Shown: positions 33,301-44,683, numbered from the stretch's first letter. The stretch is DNA of 64,000 nt from Parachlorella kessleri (GCA_001598975.1 BBXU01000561.1:1-64000), one strand, 5' to 3'. Notes: generated by a model from the sequence alone, not told the origin. Made by a program: numbers and translations.

Positions 33301-34068
33301 CGCTAAGACCCTCTGCATGTGCTGTGGGAGGGGCCCCTACTGTTTGCGTGGCAGCCATGGGAGTTGATGCAACATGTCACCCACAAGGTGGTGCTCACAA
33401 TTGGATCTGCAAACCCTGGCCTCCCCGGTGCAGTGTGGTGGCTCTGACTGCGCTTGGCCGCCTGGAGCGGCAGCAGGGGCATGAGGACGAGGCGGAGAGC
33501 CTGCTCAGCCGCGCGCTGCGCTGGGACCCACGCTTTCCCTCGGCGCTTGCTGAGATGGCGGAGCTGAGACAGGCGCAGGTGTGGGTGGCAGCCTGGTGGG
33601 CTGGTGATGGTGACTGTGATTGCCCTCGGGCCTCTGGGGGAAGTGTCGCTGTGGTGGAGTGGTGGGCGAGAATGGGGTGTGCAAGTTGAGCAAGTGTGGT
33701 GCTGGCCTGGGGTGGAGGGTAGAATGTTGGCGTGTACTTGGTGGATTTGCTTTGGGCTTGTGCGCGATGCCTGCTCAGTGGCTGTTGTCCAGGGGCCGTG
33801 GAGAGAAGGGAGGGAGGCATGTGTAATGAAGACCTGCACAGCAAGGGTTGACTCTGTTGCAGGCATGCGAGGAGGTTGCAGGGGTTGAAGCAAGTTGCTA
33901 AGGCGTGGGTGGTTGGCTGTCTGGCGCGTGCAGGGGGCGGTTGACGAGGCTGCTCGGCTGCACAGAGCTGCGCAACAGGTGAACGACTATCGCTTGAGGC
34001 AGCTGCAGAAGTTGAGTGGTAAGGGAAGCAGAAGGCAGGGTGCTGCGCTGCGCAGTAGGGGGCTGTAG
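24368..34068 (+). CDS. RelA/SpoT-homologue (p)ppGpp synthetase fused to EF-hands, an FHA domain and TPR/HAT repeats
   Basis: Seventeen exons keep one frame, about 1610 aa: 24368-24619, 24729-25369, 25753-25984, 26294-26443, 26795-26968, 27136-27211, 27370-27513, 27835-28232, 28462-29521, 29717-29864, 30144-30607, 30974-31224, 31708-31911, 32416-32586, 32904-33091, 33434-33578, 33934-34068. Transit-like N-terminus. Residues ~85-425 resemble the RSH hydrolase fold, but the HD pair reads LLAEAL (~230), so hydrolysis should be lost. Synthetase (~426-575) is intact: YDLIGLRVVV (D458), YKDYIAAPKANGYQSLH, LELQIRT (E550), MHERAEVGAAAH. Two EF-hand loops (628-639, 671-682) match plant calcium-activated CRSH. 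Then a Ser/Gly-rich linker, an FHA domain (~1005-1125; SGRHARLWV, DVGSTNGTWVN), and TPR/HAT repeats from ~1331 (AQLARRALALEPANHIALSL, ARELFQEAIELEPGNTFVLQ). The start is uncertain; ATG 24230 is in frame upstream. Confidence 0.85.
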
Positions 34069-34407
34069 CCGGTGAGCAGCGGGTGCCAGGATCCCACCGC
34101 GGACTCCTGAATAGGTAGCTGTGTGAGCCAGTGAGTCTGTGCAGCCCCCCTGATGCCAGTTTCTACTGGTTGCTGGTTGCAGTGAGGGAGGCTTCCACTT
34201 CCACCCCTGCCTGCTTGTCTGTTCCGTTGTGACACTCCGCGAGTTGCCGTGAGGACAGCTGATGCGAGCGAGTGCATGTTGGGTGTTGTAGGCAAGAGAG
34301 GTGGTGCTTCATGCTGTGCCTGTGATTTGTTGTGGATTAGTAACTTCAGTTTTTTAGTCCTGTTCACCTTCCTGGGCTATCTGGGAACCTTGGACTACAA
34401 TGTTGTT

Positions 34408-34520
34408 AGCATGGGTGGCAGGTAGTGCAAACAGGAATAGAGCTGGGCTGGACTGGACTGACAGGGCTGGATGCAGACTCGGAATGCAGACTCGGAATGA
34501 GCCTGATTCTTGCCTGAGTT
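34408..34520 (+). repeat. dispersed 3'-end repeat, copy 2
   Basis: Shares GCATGGGTGGCAGGTAGTGC, AGAGCTGGGCTGGACTGGAC, TGACAGGGCTGGATGCAGA and TCTTGCCTGAGTTG with the other copies, plus an internal 12-bp duplication (GCAGACTCGGAAT twice). Sense orientation, 340 bp after the stop of the RSH fusion gene. Confidence 0.85.
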
Positions 34521-35009
34521 GTTGTGTTGTGCATCACTGTGTATGTGCAAGTGCCGAGAAGATCACGCCAGTGGCGCTTCTACCCTTAAACTGGCAAGTT
34601 TGTTTGCTGCTTGTGGATGCACTCTGGTATTTGGCTTGCTGTGTGAATGGCTTTGTCTCACCTCCTTCCTCCTCAGGCTCTGCCAATGCCGGATGTTTTC
34701 CAATGTGGCCATATGTGGCCTGCCGTTGTTTCATTGTCGTCGGCAGCTTTCATTTTGGCCCCCTGCGGGTCTCTTGCTCCCTTGCAAGTTTTTCTGCAAG
34801 CCTTGCTGACATTGTGTTTAGATGGTGGTGCTTGCATGTTCAGTTGACTGGTTTGTTGTGTGGGGCTGTTGAAACCTCAAGGTTCATATCACGTGAGGTT
34901 GGTGGCTTGTGTAAGACTCCCGGTAACTGACAGAAAGTCTGGCTAGTTTCTGTGGCACTACCTGCATGTCGGACACCTGATGAGTAACCAATCACCTAAA
35001 GCATGCATA

Positions 35010-35023
35010 AACCCTAAACCCTA
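35010..35023. repeat. short telomere-like motif (AAACCCTAAACCCTA)
   Basis: About two CCCTAAA units in the RAD51D 3' flank, 20-35 bp from its stop codon. Confidence 0.75.
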
Positions 35024-35044
35024 CAGTAACTACATATCGGAAAC

Positions 35045-37805
35045 TCAGTGCACTAGGGTTGTGACCTGCTCCCCAGAATGTGGCGCTGCAACCAGCCCGG
35101 CAGGCGCTAGCCAGAATGGGGCTTGACCGCCAGCTGCACAATATGTGCTGGCCCTCAGCGTGGCCAGGTGCTGCTGCGCTGCGCCTGCTCGGCCGCCGCT
35201 GCTGCCCTGCTGTGGTCCGGCTGCACTGCCAGCACCCTCTGCCGCCGACAGCTGCAGCCTGCAGTGGTACGCGGGTTCAATTTTGGGGTGTGTGTCCATG
35301 TGGCGCCGATTTGCTTTGCAGTGAAGGCCCTTCTTGCGCGTTAACTCCACTCTTATATGGCTTGGACACACCAAGGCGAGGTTGCCATCTAAACTCACAC
35401 AAAAAGCCGAACTGACAGCCAAGCCAAGTTCCGGAGACAGGATACCAACCATGCCACGCGTGTGGCAGGACTCGTGCAACATCAGGCACCTTCTTCTCAC
35501 CCAGGGCTGAGAGAAGAGGCTGGGCATATCACCTGATATGGGGTTGGTTCTTCCAGCTCTCCCCCATGGCGGGTCTCTTCTCCCCTCGGCCACCCTCGCC
35601 TCCGCCAACCTGCACGTGAGTGTGCACCCAGGTTGCTTCAACACCTCCTTGGCCCGAACGGCACAAGCCACGGGGGCTCCTGCACACAGCTATTTTGGCC
35701 CAGCGCCCGGGCAACTTGCAAGCCCACAAGGTTGACATGCACAGGCAATTTCTTGCGCCATTGTGGCGGGTATGGCTAGAAGCGCCCAGCCAGCATGTAC
35801 ATTGGTCCGAGGCGGCCAAGGCAAGGCTTGAGGGTACCCTGGCCCCGGCCATGAGGGCTTCCACCCTCTATACACAGCCCTTGGCATAGATCCATATCCA
35901 AGCGGAGGGCGTCATGCGGGAAAGACAGGCCGGAAAAACATCGCATGAATGCCAGCATTGCAGCTGCGCTATTGCAGCCTAGGGCCAGCTTCCACCGACC
36001 ATGTGATTGGTGATGATGACGACAGCTCCCAACCGGGCCGCCAGCGCCTTGAGAGAGGTGCCAGCAGCTGCCAGCAAGGCATGGCCTTGGCTATGCTGCC
36101 CGCCCCCACCGCCCAGCACAGGACCTATGACCGCCGAGAGGGAGTCGATGATGACTAGCTTGGGCGCAGCTGCTGCTGGGGGCTGCGCCTGCAGCAGTAG
36201 GTTACTGGGTCCTGCCTGGAATACTGGGTCGCGGTAGGTATTAACACAATCATTGCACCCCAGGGTGTGGTGCTCTGGAGATAACAGCACGTGGCTAGGA
36301 TGCCGCATACCAACAAGCAGCAGGGCGAGGGAATGTTTTTGCTTTGTTTATGGCCCATATTCTTTGATTTGCATGGCTGCAAGGGACGTGAGACTAGGTA
36401 AGCGCTGCGTGCACGGAGTGCATGGCGTTCACTTGCCTGAACTGTAAACAGGCTGTCGACCACCCCCAGCACAGCATGTATGTCGTAGGCCTGGTGTACC
36501 GTCACAAAATTGAGCGCATCCTCAACGGCCTGCACTTGAAGTGACTGTATGGATATTGAAAAATTGATCGTAACATCTCTACCGCATATAGTTGATGCGG
36601 CACATGCGGTTGATAAGTAGCAGTGCGCTCATCCAAGGTGCAAGCTTGAAACACAGCCGAGCACGAAGCCGAACTGTAACATGAACTCATACCAGCCAAG
36701 GTCAGGCTGTGTTGCTACCTGCCAACGATTCCCAGAGTGCATGGATACCTCATGCAGGCCAAACTTAGGAGGGACTGTAGCTTGAAAGGCTGCTCGCAGC
36801 TTACCACTTGTGCTTGGCTGACAGCCTGCAGTAAGGTTTGCAAGCGCCCCGCGCTGAAGGCGTTGCTGGTGTCGACAAAGACCACCCCCTCCCCCCGCAA
36901 GGCCGTATGTGCGGCACAGCTGAGACACAGCTGCGTCTTACCAGAGGCTGCAGACGGGGGAGCGCAGCAAGCAAAGTGGCAACCGTTGGCCAACCCGAAG
37001 CTTGTAGGGGATGGAAGGCAACAGCATAGCCTCCAGAGATGTTGTGAAGCGTGTGGGGAATCCGGTGCTGGTCAGGGGCACACCATCGCCTCTTCATTGA
37101 AGCACTCCACACCAAGAGGAAATAAGCAATGTGGTTGTAGACATTGAAGGCAGCGCAGGGAAGGATACGCATGCACAAGCGTGCAAGTACTGCCTGCCGC
37201 TCGACATACCTGACTCTCCGCAGACCTCGGCCAGCTGCCCCTCCCTGAAACCGCCTCTGAGAAGCTCGCTGTCGATGCTGCAGCCACAGTACCTCGCCAA
37301 GAATTACTTTATATTGGAGGATGGTTTACAGGGTAATAACGACACAGGATAATACCGATCCACCGGCGCAAGCAAGTCGTGCTTGCACCTCACCTGGGGC
37401 ACCCTGTGGGCAGCAAGCGGCTCTGGGCAAGCTGACTCATCAGCTGGGCACCATTAAAAATGGCGGGCGAGTAGGCTTCGTGAAGCGTCTTCAGCACAGC
37501 CTCCAAAGCCTAACAAACAAGGTGGCGCAGCAAACACACCATCTCAACCGAGCAAGTTGGCCTAGCTTACATTAACCCACGCCCCTGGCCTGTGTCCAGG
37601 GCATCACGCGGCGCTCAGCTACGGCTGGGCGGCGAGGCCTGGGCGTATTTATTTTATTTGTTTGGCCTACGTTATACCGCTGGGCAAGCGCAGGTTTTGC
37701 AGCTGAGCCTCTGCTAACCTGGGCATGGCCGTCCCCACTGCCAGGCTGTACCTGCCCTGCTGCTGGTGGCCCGGTGCTCACAAACCTCTCCACTGCAGCA
37801 ATCAT
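35045..37805 (-). CDS. RAD51D: RAD51D, RAD51 paralogue for homologous recombination
   Basis: RecA-fold ATPase of the RAD51 paralogue complex in DNA repair. Exons: 37509-37394, 37277-37210, 36947-36805, 36529-36437, 36215-36000, 35609-35533, 35258-35045 (309 codons with stop). A likely first exon is 37805-37752 (MIAAVERFVSTGPPAAGQ), in phase but less certain. Order matches plant RAD51D: LAQSRCLPTG, IDSELLRGGFREGQLAEVCG, Walker A GESASGKTQLC split by an intron, VVFVDTSNAFSAGRLQTLLQ, VHQAYDIHAVLGVVDSL, Walker B LVIIDSLSAVIGPVLGG, VVIITNHMVGGGEGG, RPAMGESWKNQPHIRLQL. The intron after 36437 has a GC donor. The last exon (Ala/Gln-rich) fits in phase but is weakly conserved. Total about 326 aa, typical of the family. 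Confidence 0.88.
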
Positions 37806-38308
37806 TTGGGTACCCTAGATGCAACAAGCATCCTCGGAACTGATCCGGCGCTCAGAACGCACTATAATTTGGTGGTATGAGGAGCTCACGTGTGTGGCCC
37901 AGTCTGTCTGCCTCAGCAGGCAACGCCTGGACCTCCAACAACTTCGTCAGAAGTGGCATGATGGTCAGGCAAGGAGGCAACGCTAAGCAGCCTGTCGCAG
38001 GGCTTATAGCAAATGTTCCGCATTACCTTTCTAACCTGCACTCGCGGCTGCACTTCTGCAGTTCGGCGCCCCAAAACCAGCAGGCTCAGCAGGGCGGAAT
38101 AATTCCAGATGAGAAGAGCAGTATTGATGATGCTAGATGCTTGCCTAGAAGGGATGGTTATAGTGCAGCGATATACGAGGCGTCCTTTACGAAAAGGAAG
38201 CCCGTTCATGGGTAATTGCTGCTCAGACCATGGGACTCCCTTGGAGGTTCGTTGCTCACATATCAAGCCTGCAAGTAACAACAACACACACAACACCTGA
38301 TTTCACAG
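37806..38308. other. head-to-head region, RAD51D / zinc-ribbon gene, with unresolved 5' exon(s)
   Basis: The plus-strand gene lacks a clear start. An open frame at 37877-38212 (MRSSRVWPSLSASAGNAW...) looks like an organelle-targeting N-terminus, but no donor in it joins the 38309 exon in phase without a stop. A second frame starts at 38109 and reaches a GTAACA donor in the wrong phase. Confidence 0.4.
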
Positions 38309-39520
38309 GTAGCCATACGTCTGCAGGAACCCCCCAAGTGTAGAAGCTGTGGCGTGACAGGCACGATACCCTGGGGACAGATGGCAGCCAGCCAGCGGAG
38401 GAGCTTCTGGGTTGAGCAAGGAACAGAAATCCGGTGCACACAGTGTGTCAGGAACGAGAAGTTGAAAAGCAGACAGTCTCTGAAGGTGGGCGGCGCCAAA
38501 GCAACTCACACTGATCTGCACGTGTTATGCAGGGGTTGCGTATGTGGTTACAGGCCCCAAAGTGGTGGGTGGGATCAGTAAGCAGCCAGGGCTGTATCAT
38601 CTCTTGGTTCTGCGTCGCCACTTGTCCAGCAAGTTAGATTTCCGGGCGGCCTATACATACAGGAAGCCCAGCCTCGAATCGGTGTCACTCACGCCAGCAT
38701 TTGCACTGCCCTGCTCTCATTTGCCTTTCCCGTTAAGTTACACTGCATTCCTTCCTCATACACAGAATGCAGAAGAGGAGGAGCGGAAGCGTTTCATCCA
38801 GCAAGCGCAGCTTCAGGAGACCAAGGAGGCGTTGTACCCCAGGCCAACCAAGGACGCCAGCCGGCTGAAGAAAATCGAGTCTGGGCAAGCCTGGGAGGGC
38901 ACAGCCAGCTTCTATGAGGGCTGGAGGTAAGGGATAAGACAACTGCTGTTGCTGGAAGCTGCGGCTACTTGGGTTGTGCTTAGGTACATGAGGCCCTCTC
39001 ACTGTCTGCCTGTGTGGGTCCTGTTCGCTAGGTACCAATCGGACATCTGCTGCTCAGGCTGTTTGGATTGAGGTATCCAGGGCGTATTGAGCCCTGCTGT
39101 GCCTCAAGGGTTGCTGATCCCTGAGCCCTGACCCCTCCCTGCCCCAACAGGCCACCTTCCTTCCTGGCCCGCCTGGTCCATTTTCAGCGCAAGTCGTCAA
39201 CAGCAGCTCAAGGCCTGGTACCATCCGGGCCCGGCCTCAATGGGGGGGAGGAGCAGCATCACCCACACAGCAACTTAGGACTGACAGGGCAGCAGCAGCA
39301 GCAGGAGGTGCAGCAGCAGCAGCAGGCTATGCATGCGCAGCAGCAAGGGCAGGAGGAAGGGCAGCACAACCCTCAGCAGCGGAGCCTGGACCGCAGGCGT
39401 TACGAGGAGCGCTTAGGGAAGATACAGCAGGAGCTGATGGTAACAGTAGATGAGGAGCCGTTGGAAGGCAGCGATGCAACTGACAGTGACTTGCGAGAGG
39501 ATGGAAGCAGAGATAGATGA
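38309..39520 (+). CDS. CxxC zinc-ribbon, Gln-rich protein of unknown function (5' end missing)
   Basis: I do not recognise the family. Three exons join in phase: 38309-38485, 38766-38926, 39151-39520, ending TGA. The first exon encodes a two-knuckle zinc ribbon, PPKCRSCGVTGTIPW ... EIRCTQCVRNEK (C-x2-C, about 35 residues, C-x2-C). A charged stretch follows, with ETKEALYPRPTKDASRLKKI and GQAWEGTASFYEGWRPPSF, which look conserved rather than low complexity. The C-terminal third is a Gln-rich run (QQQQQEVQQQQQ) and an acidic tail. The zinc ribbon suggests nucleic-acid or protein binding, which is inference only. The start codon is upstream and unresolved. Confidence 0.6.
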
Positions 39521-40764
39521 CTGACACGGGAGTACATGCCGGTGCTGCATGGGCTGCAGCGTCAAATTGCACCCGCCAAGCTGCACCACATTGTTGCGCC
39601 CCTGGGGGTTCACCACACAGGTGGGTGCTGGATGTTGAATGTTACCTTCCTGCGGTCGTACAGTGGGAGGGACACAAAAGACTCAGTTGGCAATATACTG
39701 GCTTGGCCTTGAGGCAGCTGCCAGCAGTTGCCAGAGGAACAGCCGGCACCTCAGTACGGCTCCTGGGCGGCTAGGAACCAGATACAAGTTTGGTGATAGC
39801 TGCAGATTCTCATTGAGTAATCGAGTATTTTATAATGACTTCTCGCTTACAGAAAGGGTGCAGAAGCTGCACTGGGTTAAGCCTATGCCTTAACCAGCAG
39901 AGCTCCTATTTCAAGTTGCACAACACCACTGTGACTAAAAGATATTGGTATTAGTGAGGGTGGCAGGTAGTGCGAACACGGAGTGAGAGGTGAACTGTAC
40001 TGACAGGGCTGGGTGCACAATGCGCCCGAGTCTGAGAAGATGCATGTTTCATGTTTCATGGGCAACTGGTGCCTTGCAGTCGAGGCTTGGGTGCCACACG
40101 GAAAAGCCGCCTGAAGAGAAACAGAGCACGACTGGCTACAGTTCTCCCGGAACCCTGGCTGCAGCTCAACCCCTATTAACTCGTGGTGTCAACCCCTACC
40201 AACCGTATGCTCGTATGCTGGTATTGCACTGAAGTGGCGCCTGGTCACTGGTCAGTATGTGGCATTAGTTGTGAGAGCTGGAACTGTTGGGGAAGAGGCA
40301 GGGGTAAGCTAGGCAGCCCAAGCAGCCAGGTAGCCATTGTGTGCCCTGACACGGGTGTGTTCCTGCAAGGGACTTTCTACTAAGTACCAGCCCCCCGCTT
40401 GCCGCCATAATAGGCAGATTTGCGTGCCTTCAGTTCCCTGCTCCTGTTACACCCCTCAAAGGGTTGTTATAGCTGCTTCGAGAGCAAGCTTAATAGCATT
40501 ACCTCCTGACCCACAGTCTAACTGCAAGCCCCACTTGGGCTGGAAAGGAGGCTGGGATGCCGCAGGCTTGACAGCTAGCCTTCCTCTTGCACCATGCTAA
40601 GACGAAGGCATGTCACTTGTTCCCTTACCATATTGCTAAACGCCATTTGGCAACCGTGTGATCTGGCACTGACACACTGTGTCGGCAGCATCAACGGTGC
40701 AGTTCACTAGAAAGCATGGCATACACAGCATCAGCCCCTTCTGTCCTTGTTTCACGGCCCCAGT
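39521..40764. other. tail-to-tail intergenic region, zinc-ribbon gene / homeodomain-like gene
   Basis: 1.24 kb. It holds dispersed repeat copy 3 (39953-40035); nothing else stands out. The open frames lack splice or family support. Confidence 0.5.
39953..40035 (+). repeat. dispersed 3'-end repeat, copy 3
   Basis: GGGTGGCAGGTAGTGCGAAC, GGAGTGAGAGGTGAACTGTA, CTGACAGGGCTGGGTGCA and GCGCCCGAGTCTG align with copy 1. Sense orientation, about 430 bp after the stop of the zinc-ribbon gene. Confidence 0.85.
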
Positions 40765-42109
40765 CTACTGGTCATCGGGCGTAAACCACTCGATGTTGTC
40801 AGTTTGCTGCTCTGCCCTCTGACGTGGCTGCCTTTCGCGATCCTGCAGCCGCTTGGTCTTGAACCACTCAATGACCTGTAGCGAAGACATACAATACATC
40901 ATAATCCCTCTTCTGAAGCACGAGACATGCAGCAGGAGAGATCTGCTCAGCTCTGCTACTGCAACTCGGCCTCAGTTTTAAAGGCAGGCTTGCACAACTC
41001 CCTTTACTGCCGGCACCCCAGATAAGTTCCTAGCAACTCTACTGGCAAGCGACACCTTGACTGAGCAGGGGCCGCCTGCATCACAAATCTCCTTGACCCT
41101 CCACAACAAACCTCGCCTGCCACCTTTCCCAATGCCCACCCACCTTGTCTCTACGCATACGGTGCAGGTCCCACATGCTGTCTATCACATCATCCGAAGG
41201 CCACTGCGTCCGGCTGTATACCATCTCCAGCGTGGCTTCCGCTTGCCGTCCCAGGCTCTTGGGCTTACTAAACCGCTTCCATGCTGGAGTGCCTGCTTGC
41301 AAAGAGAAACTTAGTTTACACACCCCTATGGACGGCCATATAGGGGGGCAGTGTGCCAGAATATGCTAGGCCATGTGAGTAGCTAGGCTGGAAGTAGGCC
41401 GCTATATACGGCATGTTGCAGGGTCACCGCATGGAGCGCCTCACTTTGCTGGCCCCCTTGCTGGCCTTGCGCCTGCCTCCGAGGTGCCCAGGCCGGCTCT
41501 GAAGCAACTTCAGCGACATCCGACCAGGGGTCAGACTCCGACCTGGTCACTCGTCCAACATCCACTTCAAGCTCGCGAGCGCTAGCCCTGCAATGGCAGA
41601 AATGCACTAGGAAGTCTGGGCGTTACTCCAAGGCCTTCAGGAATGCAAAGAACACAAGTGCACCAATGACATGGCTCCACAGCAGTGCCGTCCGCATGTG
41701 AAACCGCTGGTTTAACGACAGATAGAGCATATCTGCATACAGCCTGTCGGTCCAGTACGCCCTACCTCTCTCTGTTCGCGTTGCCTGCCACCCATACCAA
41801 TTAAACAGACGCAAGCACTCCAAGTGACCCACCTGTCAGGCTCTGCAGGTGGCTGATAGGTCTTCAAGAACTCCAGCACGGTGCCGCGAGGCAGCTGCAC
41901 CTCTTTGCAGAGCTTCTCCACCTGCTAGCACAAACAAGAGGGGCCCTTTTCGACAGCCAGCAAAGGCTGAACGTTCCTCCAGCCAGCCACTCGGCATGGC
42001 AGCCCACCTGCACCCGACGACGTCCAAGGGAAGCTGCCTGCTGCAACCTTGACAGCTGCCAGGGCTGCAGCCCGGACGCACGTACAGGACTGCGCGTGGC
42101 AGATGCCAT
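40765..42109 (-). CDS. homeodomain-like protein with a probable plastid transit peptide (OCP3-like?)
   Basis: Five exons in phase, about 197 aa: 42109-42008, 41921-41833, 41587-41445, 41292-41144, 40875-40765. Residues 1-34 (MASATRSPVRASGLQPWQLS...) have the composition of a transit peptide. The second half reads ATLEMVYSRTQWPSDDVIDS, MWDLHRMRRDKVIEWFKTKR, which fits the homeodomain pattern of three helices ending in WF-x-x-KR. An upstream segment VEKLCKEVQLPRGTVLEFLK may be another helical element. The organisation recalls the plant plastid-linked homeodomain protein OCP3, but I could not compare sequences. The role is unknown. Ends EWFTPDDQ. Confidence 0.6.
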
Positions 42110-42404
42110 GCATGTGGGAGCTGTCAAACTCATGCCCTTGCCTACAGTCTTTGAAAATTGTAATAGCAGACCAATATTTCCACAATTCTATGCGTTTGGC
42201 CAGCGCATGGGCCAGCACTGAGCGCGGGAGCCAGGAATCCAACTTGCCCAGTTACAGTGACGCTCGTTACAATCCGTCTGGCAGTGCTACTTTGAAGGTG
42301 TACATATCGCTTATTGGAGGTTGTCTGCCGACAGAGGCCTCAACTTTTGCTCCCAGCTGTCTCAGTGTAGCGCGAACGGCTGAGCAGGACTTCACTGTGG
42401 CACG
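42110..42404. promoter_or_regulatory. head-to-head promoter region, homeodomain-like / coiled-coil genes
   Basis: 295 bp between the two ATG codons. No motif recognised. Confidence 0.45.
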
Positions 42405-44641
42405 ATGGTGTCCTTTGCCAAGCCAGCCGCGCCGAGGCAAAGCAACGGAGGCAGGGCAGGTGAGTATTGGGTCCAGTGCCGCCGCATCTCCACATGCGGG
42501 CCGCCAATTGCGGGTAGACTGGGGGGCAAAAGTGACAACGCTGCTGCAGGGAAAGCCGGGAACTCTGCCAATAGTACTGCGAAGCCAAGCAAGAAAGAGC
42601 TGCTGGCCTTGGGTGAGTGTGCACTGCAAACGTCTTTTTGGGTGCCTTTCCCCAGAGGTTGCAGCGTCCGTCAAATAATATAAGTTACTGGCTGCAGCTG
42701 AGAAAGAGGGCCGCGATAACACGAACATTTTGCATAAGGCGCTGAGTAGGGCTGGCCAGCAAGCGAGCACCACCAGCACGGCTGGCCGCCATAACCAAGA
42801 GGCGCAGCTTGCCGAGCGCTTTGGCAGTGAAAGCTCTGAAAACAATGAGCAGGCGCTTTGGCACCACAGCCAGCAGCCTGCAGTGCAAGTGCCCCGGCAC
42901 ATGCTGTCGTCCCTGCCTGAGATGCTGGGAGGGCCTCCTGCTGCTCACATGCCGCCGTCTCAGCAGCTTTCGGTAGCTCCTTTCCAGAGCCAGGAGCCTG
43001 TGAGTGCACATGCTGCCTACCTGAACCCCTATCAACAGCAGAAGTCATCACCACAGCAGGAGGCAGCTGGTGGAAATTTCATGCAGCGGAATAGCCAACG
43101 GCTGGGTGGTCAGGGGGTGGCCTCCCTGCTGACAGGTGCGATGCTTGGTGCGTCAGGGGGCAGCAGCAATGGCTGTCCCTTTATGGGCTTGGTCCACACG
43201 GAGCAATCACCTTACTGCACCGATAAGGTACTCTTCACTGGTAGTCATGTGACAACACAGACTGGCCTCCCTGTAGTAACATTGTGGCTGCAGAGGCACG
43301 TTAAAATGATATTTGTATTCTTTATTGCCTTGGAAGCAGATGCGTCAACCTCTGCCCAGCAATCGGGCGCAGGAAAGGCAGCTGGTTATATGAGTGCGCT
43401 GGCGGACCTGAAGCCTGGCCTCACGGTCGACCAAAAACAAAAGGCAGCGCTGCAGCGCGAGCAGCTGAAAAGGGACCTTGAACTGCAGATGCAAGCTAAG
43501 AAGAACGCTGAGATTAAGCGTAAGCAGCAGCTGGCAGAGCAGGAAGCAAGAGAGGAGGCTGCCCTGAGAGCATACTATGCGCGGCAAGACGCACAGGCGG
43601 CAGCTGAGGCAGGTGGCACAGCCCCCAATGCAGGCACTGGTGGCGGGGTTGCGCATAGCGTACAAGGCACCAGTGGTAGCGCCGTCACAGCTGCAGCAGC
43701 CGCGGAGGAGCGTGGACCGCGCGCTCACAATGATGGCAACAGCCAAGCCAGAGCGAGGAGAGTCGGCCGTGCTGCGGTCGAGCCTACTCAGCCCACACAA
43801 CCCTCCCAAGAAGAGCCACCACCGCCTCAGTATCTGGGTGCTGCAGCCTCTGCTCCAAGTGGCTCTGCACCTCCCATCACCATGCATATGGCGGCACCGG
43901 CGCAAATGGCCCCTCTTTACAGCCCCTACCTCCACCCGCTCGCGCTGGCGCAGCAACTGCCTGGCTTCAGTCCATATGCCATGCCTAGCATTGTCCCATC
44001 CTTGCCGCTGCCTGAGTCGACAGCTGCATCTTCCCAGGTGCGGCACCTGTTTGGTCTGCAAGTCTCACACTGATGCATGTTTGCAAAGGCCATCCTGGTG
44101 AGCCGTTCGCAATATGCTTTCCCTTAGTCATGTGCAGTTGACGGGCCTGTTGAAGGAGCTGCAGTTGGAGCAGCAGCACCTCGCAACACAATTTGCAGCC
44201 CAGAGCGAGACCATGGCCAAGCTCCAGTCGGACATACTCAGTGCCCGGAGGGAGAGGGACTCTGCCAAGCAGCAGCTGGAGCGGGTGCAGCAAATGCTGG
44301 CCACAAATACTGCAGCAGCTGTGCAAGGAGCACTCTCCCGCAGCTCTTGCTGCACTCCCGGCATTGACTTGGATGCCTTGTCCATTACAACAGTATTGCC
44401 TGCAAGTGCTGGACTTATCCCAGCCCACGTGCCCCTGCCAGCACGGAGCCAGGCACAAGCCCAGCGTGCAGGTGGTGGTGGGCCGGTTGACAGGCAGCGG
44501 CCAGCCATGTCCTTGCCAACAGCTGCTAAACAGCAGCAAAGAGCTGCAGGCAACATCCCTGTCAGCAAGAAAGGCAGCCAGGGCGTAACCCCAGCTATCA
44601 GGTCAAAAGCGGTCAAATCTGGCAGCAGAGGTTGGTCGTGA
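42405..44641 (+). CDS. Gln/Ala-rich coiled-coil protein, possibly basal-body or ciliary
   Basis: Exons 42405-42459, 42550-42612, 42698-44037 and 44138-44641 join in phase to about 653 aa. Start MVSFAKPAAPRQSNGG. The middle contains a strongly charged helix: LTVDQKQKAALQREQLKRDL and LQMQAKKNAEIKRKQQLAEQ, resembling helices in centrosomal or ciliary proteins such as CSPP1; this is composition-level similarity only. The C-terminal exon has a second coiled coil (LTGLLKELQLEQQHLATQFA ... SARRERDSAKQQLERVQQML), then a disordered tail. The region 43228-43338 (LFTGSHVTTQTGL...FVFFIALEA) is hydrophobic, unlike the rest, and may be an unspliced intron, though the frame stays open. Ends 42 bp from the convergent gene. 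Confidence 0.65.
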
Positions 44642-44683
44642 TCCTGCGGTATGGCAAGATAATTTCTATATGTACAGTTTCTG

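Larger units (their letters stand above)
34069..35044. other. tail-to-tail intergenic region, RSH fusion gene / RAD51D
   Basis: About 975 bp of 3' flanks. It contains dispersed repeat copy 2 (34408-34520) and a telomere-like motif (35010-35023). Open frames here are unsupported. Confidence 0.55.

Noticed and set aside
35690..35958. Alternative RAD51D C-terminal exon reading LKPCLGRLG
   Set aside because: It resembled the KPALG motif, but the exon at 35609-35533 (RPAMGESWKNQPHIR) is a far better match to plant RAD51D, has good borders and fits the phase.
38533..38576. Extra small exon in the zinc-ribbon gene
   Set aside because: Borders are possible, but direct joining of 38485 to 38766 keeps frame and gives a continuous charged helix; the extra peptide is not needed.
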